DNA of 20,698 nt from assembly GCA_003132905.1 (NCBI GenBank), contig PKZC01000215.1, positions 961-21,658 on the forward strand. Reading direction: 5' to 3'. The stretch is from Bryobacterales bacterium. GTDB taxonomy: Bacteria; Acidobacteriota; Terriglobia; Bryobacterales; Bryobacteraceae. Both the position numbers and the translations under genes were made by a program. The notes below the pieces were generated by a model. That model was not told where the DNA came from, made no database searches, and worked only from the letters and a program-made list of their open reading frames with translations. Positions 7,096-15,400 of this stretch are shown here, one piece after another (position 1 is the first letter of the stretch; every line of letters begins with the position of its first letter).

Positions 7096-8376
7096 ATGAA
7101 AAACGAAATTGCTTTCGAAATGGCCGCGTCCAACATCCGTTTCGGACCCGGCGTTACGCGCGAAGTGGGAATGGATCTGGCGGATCTGGGCGCGCGCAAA
7201 GTTCTGGTAATCACCGACCCGGCGCTATCGGATTCGATGCCCGTGCAGACGGTATTAGAATCGCTAGATGGCGCGGGCGTTCGCTTTGTCCTCTACGATC
7301 GCGTGAGGGTAGAGCCTACCGATGAGTCGTTCCTGGATGCCATCGCTTTCGCCAAGCAGGAGGAATACGACGCCTACGTAGCGGTGGGCGGGGGTTCCAC
7401 CATCGACACCGCCAAGGCCGTGAACCTCTATGTCACTTATCCTCCGTCGGACTTTCTAGACTATGTGAATGCGCCCATCGGCAAAGGCATTCCGATTCCC
7501 GGCCCCCTGAAACCGCTGTTCGCAATTCCCACCACAGCGGGCACCGGCAGCGAGACCACGGGCGTCAGCATTTTCGATCTAATTCGCATGCATGCCAAAA
7601 CCGGCATCGCCAGCCGGCGGCTGAAGCCCACGCTGGGACTGCTGGATCCGGAAAACACTCGTAGCATGCCGCCGCAGGTTGCGGCATCGAGCGGCCTGGA
7701 TATTCTGAGCCACGCTATAGAGTCATACACCGCATTGCCCTACACTGGAAGGCCGTATCCAGATCGGCCGCTGGTTCGGCCGGCGTATCAAGGATCGAAT
7801 CCCATCAGCGATGTTTGGTCGCTGCAAGCGCTGCGGATGGTGGCGCAGTACATCGTACGCGCCGTGGAAGATCCTTCTGACGATGAAGCGCGCGCCAACA
7901 TGCTGTTGGCCTCTTCCTACGCGGGCATGGGATTTGGGAACGCGGGGGTGCATTTGCCGCACGGAATGTCCTATCCGGTTTCGGGTAACGTGAAGAACTA
8001 TCGCGCGCCCGGTTATTTGACCGACCATCCCATGGTGCCGCATGGTTTTTCGGTGATTTTAAACGCGCCGGCGGTCTTCCGTTTTACTGCGTCGTCGAAC
8101 CCGGAACGGCATATGCAAGCGGCCCAGGCGCTGGGCGTGGATGTTGCGCGCTGCCACGCCGAAGATGCGGGCCGCATTCTGTCCGAGCGAATCACCTGGT
8201 TTATGCAGCGCTTGAAGACGCCCAATGGATTGCGCGACATTGGTTATACGTCATCCGATATTCCGAAGCTGGTAGAGGGCACGTTGCCGCAGCATCGCGT
8301 AACCAAACTCTCGCCGCGCCCCGCCGGACCGGAAGAACTCAGCGCGCTTTTTGAAGATGCGATGATTGCCTGGTGA
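7096..8376 (+). CDS. Iron-type alcohol dehydrogenase, hydroxyacid-oxoacid transhydrogenase (ADHFE1)-like
   Basis: This 426-residue group III (iron-type) alcohol dehydrogenase resembles hydroxyacid-oxoacid transhydrogenase. That enzyme oxidises 4-hydroxybutyrate to succinate semialdehyde while reducing 2-oxoglutarate to D-2-hydroxyglutarate. Segments matching ADHFE1 from memory are FEMAxSNIRxG at the start, VRVEPTDxSF, AYVAVGGGSTxDTxKA (94-109), PTTAGTGSETTGV (145-157), RPAYQGSNPISD (228-239), GFGNAGVHLPHGMSYPVSG (279-297) and DHPMVPHG (310-317). Likely metal ligands are Asp202, His206, His289 and His316. The GAGG before the ATG is unusually close, but the homology begins right after this Met, so the start is kept. 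It begins 51 nt after the HD-GYP gene. The family is near certain. Transhydrogenase rather than ordinary dehydrogenase activity is inferred from the matching segments. Confidence 0.88.
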   Translation: MKNEIAFEMAASNIRFGPGVTREVGMDLADLGARKVLVITDPALSDSMPVQTVLESLDGAGVRFVLYDRVRVEPTDESFLDAIAFAKQEEYDAYVAVGGGSTIDTAKAVNLYVTYPPSDFLDYVNAPIGKGIPIPGPLKPLFAIPTTAGTGSETTGVSIFDLIRMHAKTGIASRRLKPTLGLLDPENTRSMPPQVAASSGLDILSHAIESYTALPYTGRPYPDRPLVRPAYQGSNPISDVWSLQALRMVAQYIVRAVEDPSDDEARANMLLASSYAGMGFGNAGVHLPHGMSYPVSGNVKNYRAPGYLTDHPMVPHGFSVILNAPAVFRFTASSNPERHMQAAQALGVDVARCHAEDAGRILSERITWFMQRLKTPNGLRDIGYTSSDIPKLVEGTLPQHRVTKLSPRPAGPEELSALFEDAMIAW

Positions 8377-8404
8377 TGCCCAGAACCGGGTGATTGAGAC
8401 GTAG

Positions 8405-9184
8405 ATGACTAACTCCCGCCGTGAATTTCTGAAAATTTCCGCCGCTGGTGTCGCCGGCGCCACGCTCGCCCGGTCCGCGGTTCCTACTCTCGGCCTGATC
8501 TTCCCCGTGAACCGCCCGGTACCTGAAGAAGCGCTCGCTATGTATCCATCGGGCGTCAAGTTCATCACCACCAGCGTCGGCTTGAAGACCATGACGCCGG
8601 AAGGCTACGATGCAGTGCTCGATCGCATCGGCCCGGCTGGCGAAAAGCTGGCGTCCGAAGGGGCGAACGCGGTTGTGTTGATGGGCACATCGCTCAGTTT
8701 CTACAAAGGCGCTGCGTTTAACAAGCGCCTGACCGAAATCCTTAAGAAGGCGACCGGCTTACCGGCCACTACCATGAGCACCGGTGTCGTCGAGGGTCTC
8801 AAGGCGGTGGGCGCGAAGCAGGTGGTTGCAGCCACCGCCTACGACGAAGAAGTAAACCGGCGATTGCAGACGTTTCTCCAAGAGTCGGGCTTTGAAGTGC
8901 TGGGCGTAAAGGGCTTGGGCATCGAGAAGGTGGAAGATGTCGATCGCGTCACCCAGGACGGTCTTCTGAAGTTCTGCGTGGGCGTACGCGAAACGCAGCC
9001 CAAGGCGAACGCGATTCTGGTTTCGTGCGGTGGTCTGCGAACGCTCGAAATCCTGGCGCCCTTGGAAGAGCAAGGGCATATACCGGCCGTTTCCAGCACT
9101 CCGCATGCACTGCGGGCCGGCGTCCGATTGTTGGGCTTGAGCGGCCGCGCGCCCGGCTTTGGAACGCTGCTCTCGAAAAGCTAA
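8405..9184 (+). CDS. Arylmalonate decarboxylase-like protein with Tat signal (Asp/Glu racemase superfamily)
   Basis: This 259-residue protein begins with a twin-arginine signal (SRREFLK at 4-10, then an Ala/Gly-rich hydrophobic stretch to about 27). The mature part follows arylmalonate decarboxylase end to end: PTLGLIFP (27-34), MYPSG (46-50), TPEGYDAV (64-71), LMGTSLSFYKGAAFN (92-106), TGLPATTMSTGV (117-128), ATAYDEEVNRRL (143-154) and SCGGLRTL (207-214). Equivalents of the known active-site residues are present: Tyr47, Thr95, Ser96, Tyr146, and catalytic Cys208 followed by Gly209. Position 94 is Gly, so the second Cys used by racemases is missing, which favours a decarboxylase or isomerase type. 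The true substrate is unknown. It starts 28 nt after the transhydrogenase-like gene, behind a poor ribosome site, so coupling is plausible. Export to the periplasm is inferred from the Tat motif. Confidence 0.87.
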   Translation: MTNSRREFLKISAAGVAGATLARSAVPTLGLIFPVNRPVPEEALAMYPSGVKFITTSVGLKTMTPEGYDAVLDRIGPAGEKLASEGANAVVLMGTSLSFYKGAAFNKRLTEILKKATGLPATTMSTGVVEGLKAVGAKQVVAATAYDEEVNRRLQTFLQESGFEVLGVKGLGIEKVEDVDRVTQDGLLKFCVGVRETQPKANAILVSCGGLRTLEILAPLEEQGHIPAVSSTPHALRAGVRLLGLSGRAPGFGTLLSKS

Positions 9185-9231
9185 ACGAAGCTGATACCAT
9201 CGAACTTACAAAAATTCAGGAGGCAACCCAC

Positions 9232-9750
9232 GTGCGTTGGCCAATCGTTTTTCTACTTGCCGTGTCCGGAGCCTGGGCGCAAACCGGACCTAGCAATCCG
9301 ATGGTTCTGAGTTCCAAGGCGTTTTATTCGAACGCCAAGCAAGACATCCTGCGCTCAGCGGAAAAAGTTCCGGAGGATAAGTACGCATTCAAACCAGTGG
9401 ATACCGTGCGCTCGCTTGGGCAAGTGCTGGCGCACGTCGCTGACGGACAATATGAATTCTGCGGCGCGGCCGCCGGCAAGCATGACGAAAAGGGCGTGGA
9501 ACAAACCGCGAAGACGAAAGCGGATATCGTGGCCGCCCTGAAGGCTGCCTTCGCCTATTGCGATGCGATCTACGCCGAGATGACCGATGCGAAAGCCGCG
9601 GAGATGATACCGGCTTTTGGCGGAATCAAGATCTCGCGGCTCAGCATGCTCGATTTCAACGTCTCCCACACCATGGAGCACTACGGCAACTTAGTAACTT
9701 ACATGCGCATTCAAGGCATTGTGCCGCCCAGCAGCGAATCGCAGCGGTAG
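9232..9750 (+). CDS. Secreted DinB-like four-helix protein
   Basis: This 172-residue protein starts at GTG 9232, which has AGGAGG 8 nt upstream. Longer in-frame starts inside the previous gene lack this site. Residues 1-16 form a short signal peptide ending AWA. The rest resembles the DinB/YfiT-like metal-binding four-helix family. His68 in LGQVLAHVADGQYEF and the pair His146/His150 in NVSHTMEHYGNLVTYMR are at the usual metal positions. DinB_2-type proteins are plentiful in Acidobacteriota, often secreted and of unknown function; some relatives are thiol-dependent transferases or maleylpyruvate isomerases. It lies 47 nt after the AMDase-like gene, also predicted exported, so the two may act in the same compartment. 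Enzyme activity cannot be assigned. Confidence 0.85.
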   Translation: MRWPIVFLLAVSGAWAQTGPSNPMVLSSKAFYSNAKQDILRSAEKVPEDKYAFKPVDTVRSLGQVLAHVADGQYEFCGAAAGKHDEKGVEQTAKTKADIVAALKAAFAYCDAIYAEMTDAKAAEMIPAFGGIKISRLSMLDFNVSHTMEHYGNLVTYMRIQGIVPPSSESQR

Positions 9751-9752
9751 TC

Positions 9753-10499
9753 TTAACGCAACCCGCCGGCCACCGGTATAATTTGCCCCGTGATCCAGCC
9801 GGCATCTTCGGAAGCCAGGAATGAAACCACGGTGGCGATGTCGCGCGGCTGTCCGATGCGCCCTAACGGCGTCCGCGGCAAGAGCTGAGTCTTAAACTGA
9901 TCCCAGTTCGCCATGGATTGAGCGCCTTCAGTCTCCACCGGTCCTGGCAGCACAGCATTCACCAGAATTTTTCGCGGACCCAGTTCGGCTGCCAGACTGC
10001 GGGTAATAGCATCCAATGCAGCCTTAGTTGCGCTGTACACCGATCCACCCGGAACCGCCGATTGCGAAGCCATGGAGCCAATGTTAATGATGGATCCGCC
10101 CCGCTCGCCGATTGCGCCGGCCGCGGCCTGTGTTGCGAACAACAAGCCTCTCACATTGAGATTGAACATCCGGTCGAAGTGCGTTTCGGTGATCTGCTCT
10201 AGCGGCAGAAATTCATAGACTGCGGCATTGTTGACCAGGATATCGAGTCCCCCAAACTCCGCTACCGCCGCGCCCATCAGTTGTTTGGCCTCAACCGGTT
10301 TGCTCACGTCGGCGTGCACCGCCTTAGCTTTGCCGCCCCCATTCTTGATCTTCGCCACTACTGCCTCGGCCCCAGACGCGCTGCTTGCATAGTTGACGAT
10401 CACCGAAGCTCCGTCTTTTGCGAGCTCCTCCGCGATCGCCGCGCCGATTCCTTTGGATGCGCCGGTAACTACGGCCACTTTGCCCGTAAGTCTTGCCAT
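9753..10499 (-). CDS. Short-chain dehydrogenase/reductase, FabG-like
   Basis: This 248-residue classical SDR uses NAD(P)H to reduce or oxidise a carbonyl or hydroxyl group in the cytoplasm. The full motif set is present: TGASKGIG (12-19) for the nucleotide, Asp64 in HADV, NNAA (90-93), Asn114, and the catalytic Ser142, Tyr155 and Lys159 in SMASQS...YSATK. The C-terminal GWITGQIIPVAGGL matches the FabG/glucose-dehydrogenase branch. There is no fatty-acid gene nearby, so a role in the main FabG cycle is unlikely and the substrate is unknown. The ATG at 10499 has GGGAGA upstream. Its stop is only 2 nt from the stop of the converging DinB-like gene, and I see no terminator between them. Confidence 0.92.
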   Translation of the reverse strand: MARLTGKVAVVTGASKGIGAAIAEELAKDGASVIVNYASSASGAEAVVAKIKNGGGKAKAVHADVSKPVEAKQLMGAAVAEFGGLDILVNNAAVYEFLPLEQITETHFDRMFNLNVRGLLFATQAAAGAIGERGGSIINIGSMASQSAVPGGSVYSATKAALDAITRSLAAELGPRKILVNAVLPGPVETEGAQSMANWDQFKTQLLPRTPLGRIGQPRDIATVVSFLASEDAGWITGQIIPVAGGLR

Positions 10500-10605
10500 G
10501 TTCTGTCTCCCTTTGCATTTCCATCATCGAGATTGTTCGACGACAGTCCATACGATGAGGGAGCTTGGCCTTCGGATTCAAACGTCGCGTTGCAATCGGT
10601 GCGCG

Positions 10606-12180
10606 CTAGGGCTGCGGTATACCCAATCCAAATGCATACAACATGCCGTCTTCGGTGCCGACGTAAATTCGACCTCCACCCACCGCAGGCGCGCTAAAGT
10701 GCGAGAACCCGCGAATGGTGTCGGCGCTGGAAAACAGCACATTCCCGGTGGTTGCATCCAGGGCATACACGATGGCATGGCCCCCCCTGGCCTTGCGATC
10801 CTCGACGCTTAACAGATTGCCACTGGGCCCGAATTGCACCGGGGAATCGCCATCGGAAAGTGCGAAAACAATTCCATTCGCGATGATCACCGGAGTGGGC
10901 ACCGACATGTTCAGCGAGTTCCATGCCGGAGTCAACACGGGTTTGCCCGCCTGCTCCTCAACTTTAAAGGCCATGACGCTGCCGTCTGAAGTTTCACCAT
11001 GCTGCAATGCGAAGTGAGTCGCGGGCGTCGGAGGACCCCAGGCGGGAGCATACAGCCAGCGTGTTCCCGCGGTATCTTCCCAAGTGGAGAACGCGCCCCA
11101 AAATCCCTTCCCCGCAAAGTTCACTTCATCATTAGCCAGAAGCGGGCTGCGATAGAGCGGGAGGCGATGATCCGGACCGCCCAGCGACTTAGTGTCGAGC
11201 AGAAAGATAACGCCCTCTTTGCCGCTAGTGGCAGCGAGTTCCCAATTCTTGAAATTGAAGATGGTGGGGCCGATACTGCCCATGTCGAGATCTTTCTTGG
11301 TCATCCACGATCGATTGCGCGGGGTGAAATAATCGGCCAGCTTCAGATCTTTGGGTGACAGCGCTATCACGGAGTCCGCCATCTGATTCTTTTCGGGATC
11401 GAAAGCGCCGTCGCCGGTTTCGATGATCACGCGGCCGTCGGAAGTGATCGCCGCGCCGCCACGGCCCCAGATACCCGCGCCATTTGTGCCGGCTTCGAAG
11501 TACGAGATTTTGCGATCGGCGTTGCTTAAGTCCATCGAGTACACACCCGATTTCACGCCATTGCAGTTTTGCGAAATGGTGGTGTAAAGCACGCCGTTCA
11601 CCAGATTCATGCTCCACATTTTCGCGAACGCTGGGACAAAGGGCGTCGGCGGCAGAAGGCCTTCACCACTCACCAGATTAAAAGCGTGCAGTTTGCCATC
11701 GGCCGCCAGCACATAGAGCGCCTGGCCGAATCCGGGTGTGCTGCCAGTACGCGGCGGTGGTCCGATCACTGGCGTGGCCGTCAATCCATTGGGGCAAAGC
11801 CAACTGTCGCGGCGCTCGGGCGTTCCTTCCGCCGAGAGCGTTTTTTCCCAGAAGATCTTGCCGGTGTCGCCGTCGATGACGAAAACCTTGCCCGACACTC
11901 CGGCGGCGATCACAAGATCCTTCACACCTTTCGGAGTCGCCACGCTGGCCCGCACCAGAGGCGCAGTCAGATTGCTTAGGGCTTTGGCCTCGGAGTCCAG
12001 TTTGACGCTCCACTCCAGCTTCAGATTCTTCACAGTCTCGAGAGTCAGATCGGTCTCGGTTTTGTTCCAGCCAGTGCGCTGGGGATCGCCTCCGAACGTA
12101 GTCCAACTGCCGCGCCCGTACTGGGCCGGCGACAGCATCGGTAATGCAAGAAGCATTGGCAGTAATATCGCGATTTTCAT
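10606..12180 (-). CDS. Secreted PQQ-like beta-propeller repeat protein
   Basis: This 524-residue protein has a signal peptide (about 1-19, cleavage near SPAQ) followed by WTTFGGDPQRTGW, a typical opening of PQQ-type propeller proteins. Blade motifs recur, such as GKVFVIDGDTGKIFWEK, LYVLAADGKLHAFNLVSG, AIVYALDATTGNVLF and GRIYVGTEDGMLYAFGL near the end. The fold is that of quinoprotein dehydrogenases and the BamB-like family. I could not identify quinone or metal ligands of an active dehydrogenase, so it may be a binding or scaffold propeller. The ATG at 12180 lacks a Shine-Dalgarno sequence but sits just behind a strong promoter. It is separated by 106 nt from the downstream SDR gene, which has its own ribosome site. 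Confidence 0.85.
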   Translation of the reverse strand: MKIAILLPMLLALPMLSPAQYGRGSWTTFGGDPQRTGWNKTETDLTLETVKNLKLEWSVKLDSEAKALSNLTAPLVRASVATPKGVKDLVIAAGVSGKVFVIDGDTGKIFWEKTLSAEGTPERRDSWLCPNGLTATPVIGPPPRTGSTPGFGQALYVLAADGKLHAFNLVSGEGLLPPTPFVPAFAKMWSMNLVNGVLYTTISQNCNGVKSGVYSMDLSNADRKISYFEAGTNGAGIWGRGGAAITSDGRVIIETGDGAFDPEKNQMADSVIALSPKDLKLADYFTPRNRSWMTKKDLDMGSIGPTIFNFKNWELAATSGKEGVIFLLDTKSLGGPDHRLPLYRSPLLANDEVNFAGKGFWGAFSTWEDTAGTRWLYAPAWGPPTPATHFALQHGETSDGSVMAFKVEEQAGKPVLTPAWNSLNMSVPTPVIIANGIVFALSDGDSPVQFGPSGNLLSVEDRKARGGHAIVYALDATTGNVLFSSADTIRGFSHFSAPAVGGGRIYVGTEDGMLYAFGLGIPQP

Positions 12181-12192
12181 CAGCGGGGTCAG

Positions 12193-12220
12193 TTTATATC
12201 CGCCCCACCGGTGATGTCAA
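12193..12220 (-). promoter_or_regulatory. Sigma70-type promoter of the PQQ-propeller gene
   Basis: Read leftward, TTGACA (12220-12215) is followed after 16 nt by TATAAA (12198-12193), close to the housekeeping consensus. Transcription would begin near 12186, leaving only about 6 nt before the ATG at 12180, so the message is probably almost leaderless. This agrees with the absence of a Shine-Dalgarno sequence. Confidence 0.7.
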
Positions 12221-12308
12221 ACCAACTTAGAGCGCCAACCACGCGAGGGTGGTGTGGATGCAGCACAAGGGAAGTTCGTGCATGCAGAAGATGCTCAAAA
12301 ACGTCCAC

Positions 12309-12355
12309 TGAAATTTCACTTTTGCCTTGACGGAGCAAGTGAAATCGAATATCCT
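12309..12355 (+). promoter_or_regulatory. Promoter of the first TonB-dependent receptor gene, with operator-like repeats
   Basis: TTGACG (12327-12332), a 17-nt spacer and TATCCT (12350-12355) make a sigma70-like promoter. Upstream lies TGAAATTTCACTTTTGC (12309-12325), identical over 17 nt to the sequence before the second receptor and containing the palindrome TGAAATTTCA. A perfect 9-bp inverted repeat, ATTTCACTT (12313-12321) and AAGTGAAAT (12337-12345), flanks the -35 box and could bind a repressor. The leader from 12356 to the start codon is about 90 nt. Confidence 0.68.
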
Positions 12356-12445
12356 CGACTAAAGTTAACGTTCTGTAAAGTGCCGTGGCGATCCTTCTGC
12401 CATGCGCCATCGGGGTCCTATTTCTCAAAGTCTGAGGAGACGTCT

Positions 12446-15400
12446 ATGCGCTCACTGTTTGCAGCCGCCGGTACAGTACTGGCCACTTTATGTTTACTGC
12501 TGTTTGCTTCAGCGGCTTTCGCCCAAAGCGACCGCGGCACCATTACCGGCACGGTTACCGATACCACTGGCGCCGTAGTAGCCAACGCCGCAATTGAAGC
12601 CAGGCAAGTGGAAACGGGAGCGGTGTTTCCCACCACTACCACTTCCACCGGTAATTACACCCTTTCTGAGTTGCCAGTAGGTTCCTATCAAGTAACCGCG
12701 GCACTCTCCGGCTTCAAGAAATACGTGCGCACGGGAATAACGGTTCAGGTTGCGCAAACGCTGCGTATCGACATCCCTCTGGAAGTTGGAACATCGTCTG
12801 AGTCCGTTACGGTTAGCGCTGAAGCCAGCTTGCTGAAGACCGAGACCGGCGACATCAGCACGAACGTGGAAGTGCAGACGCTCGATCAGTTGCCGATGCT
12901 TGGTGTCGGCGCCGCGAATGCGGGCAGTTCCGGTGTTCGCAATCCGAATAATGTGTTGAACGTGGTTCCGGGCGCATATTACGTTCCGAACTCTCAGGTC
13001 AAGATCAATGGAGCGCAGTCGAATTCATATGCCTTCCATGTGGAAGGGCAGGATTCCACGAACGCCGGATTTCCCTACGCGGCGGCGCAAACTCAGCCAA
13101 GCGTAGATGCAATCCAAGAAGTCTCCATCCAGACCAGCGATTTCGCGGCGGAATATGGCGCGGTCGGCGGCGGATTGTTCAACGTCAATATCAAGTCCGG
13201 CACCAACCAATTTCACGGCACGGTCTACGATTATTTCGTCAACGAAATCCTCAACGCCGGAACGCCGTTCACCAACGCGGGTTTGACCGATAGCCGAAGA
13301 GACAATCAACTCATTCGCCCGCGTGCCCGACGCAACGACTATGGGTTTACCATTGGTGGCCCGGTGGAGATTCCCAAGCTTTATAACGGCAAGGACAAGA
13401 CATTTTTCTTTTTCAATTTCGAGCAGTTCCGCGAAACGCAGATCATCAACAACGTGCCCATCACGGTTCCCACGTCCGCCTATCGCACCGGTGATTTCAG
13501 CGGAGCACTCATCGCCGACGGCAACAAGAGTCTCGGTACCGATGTTCTTGGCCGGCCAATGTTCGCTGGTGAAATCTACAATCCCACCACCCGGCGCACG
13601 GTTACGGTGAACGGTCAAAACTATGTGGTCGAAGATCCTTTCACGAACAATATGATTCCGACCAGTATGTTGGATCCGGTTGCGTTAAAGGTTCAGGCCC
13701 TGATACCGAGCGCCCAGAACGGGAACTCGATCAATAACTTGATTCCCAGTTATGATGCCATTCGGCACACTACGATTCCCGCCTTGAAAGTCGATCAGTT
13801 GATCGGCACCAAGCAAAAGATCTCGTTCTACTGGTCGAAAACCAGAACGTTTGCGCCGTTCTCCCCGATTTACGGCGGTTCGGAAGGACTGCCCTCGCCG
13901 ATTACCGCCGATCGCGGTTCCTTCATTGGCGGCCCCGTGGAGCGCTTGAATTGGGATTACACTGCCACGCCTACCGTGCTGGTTCACTTAGGCGTCGGTT
14001 ATCAGCAGAACGATTTCTTCGACGATGCGCCAACCATCACTTACAATGCGGCAACTCAGCTCGGATTAACTGGCGCCACCATCGCCCGCAATTTCCCGAT
14101 ATTCCAGGGGCTTTGCACGGCGGCCGCCCTGCCTGGCACTAACACGGGTTGTACGACTGCCGCGGGCGGAACCATGAACATGGGCGCAGTTGCCGGACAA
14201 ACCCACAGCTTCTGGGAAAAGCCTTCCACCAATGGCAGCTTGACTTGGATTCGCGGGAATCATAGTTACAAAGCTGGATATGACATGTATTGGTCGGCGG
14301 TTCCGCAAACCGCTTACTCCAGCACCATGGGCAACTACACGTTCAGCCCCAACGAAACGGCCATGCCGTATCTAGTTGGTCAGACTTTGCCGGGTGGCTC
14401 TCTCGGCTTCAACTATGCCAGCTTCCTGCTCGGTTACGTCGATAACTACAGTATCGCGGCCGTTGCGGATTACCGGCAGTCGAAGAAACAGCTCGGTTTC
14501 TATGTTCAGGACTCTTGGAAAGTCAGCCGTAAATTTACTCTCGATTATGGCCTGAGATACGATTTCGGCACTTACTATCAGGAAGAGCACGGCCGCGCAG
14601 TGGACTTTTCACCCACCACTCCCAACCCCAGCGCGGGCGGCGAGCCGGGAGCATTCCTTTTCGAAGGGAGCGGTTCCGGCCGGTGTAATTGCCAGTTCGC
14701 CAAAAACTATCCCTTCGCGTTGGGCCCGCGCGTCGGTGGAGCGTATTCGCTCAATGACAAGACGGTTATCCGGGCAGGCTGGGGATTCATCTACGGCGCC
14801 AGCAGCATTAATCCGCTGGGCATCAACAGCGCCGGTATCGTAAATGCGAATTCGGTTATTTCTCCCGGTCTCGGTGCACCGGCGATGACGCTGGCCGGCG
14901 GCATCCCTACAAATACAATTCCGGTTTGGCCCAACTTCAACCCCGGGGTTGCTCCCGTTCTTCCAACCGGGAATCAGCCTTTCCCGGCGGGTGTAAACCT
15001 GCTCGATCCGAACGCGGGCCGGCCTCCCCGTCAGAACGAGTGGAGCGTCGGCATCGAGCGCGAACTCACGCATAGCATCGTGGTCGACGCTTCTTACGTG
15101 GGTAACCGCGGCGTCTGGTGGCAAGCGCCCTCTCTCGAAGACGTCAACGCAATCACGCCTGGTATCCTGGCCGCGCATGGCATGAGCCTCAGCAACGCAG
15201 CAATTCCCACGCTGCTTTCCACTTCCTTGGGCAGCGTTTCGGCCGCCACCGCAGCCCAGTACAATCTGGGCGTACCTTATGTCGGCTTCTCCAAATCCCA
15301 AACAGTGGCGCAGTCGCTGCGGCCCTTCCCGCAGTTCGGCTTTATCCCCGTCTCGGGAGATCCATTGGGAAAGACCTGGTACGATGCGCTGCAGACCAAG

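Noticed and set aside
9025..9231. Longer DinB-like protein starting within the AMDase-like gene
   Set aside because: The GTG at 9232 has a perfect AGGAGG and gives a complete signal peptide. The upstream stretch is the preceding gene in another frame.
12254..12445. 64-residue extension of the first receptor
   Set aside because: It begins upstream of the identified promoter and would bury the signal peptide. The ATG at 12446 has a strong ribosome site.
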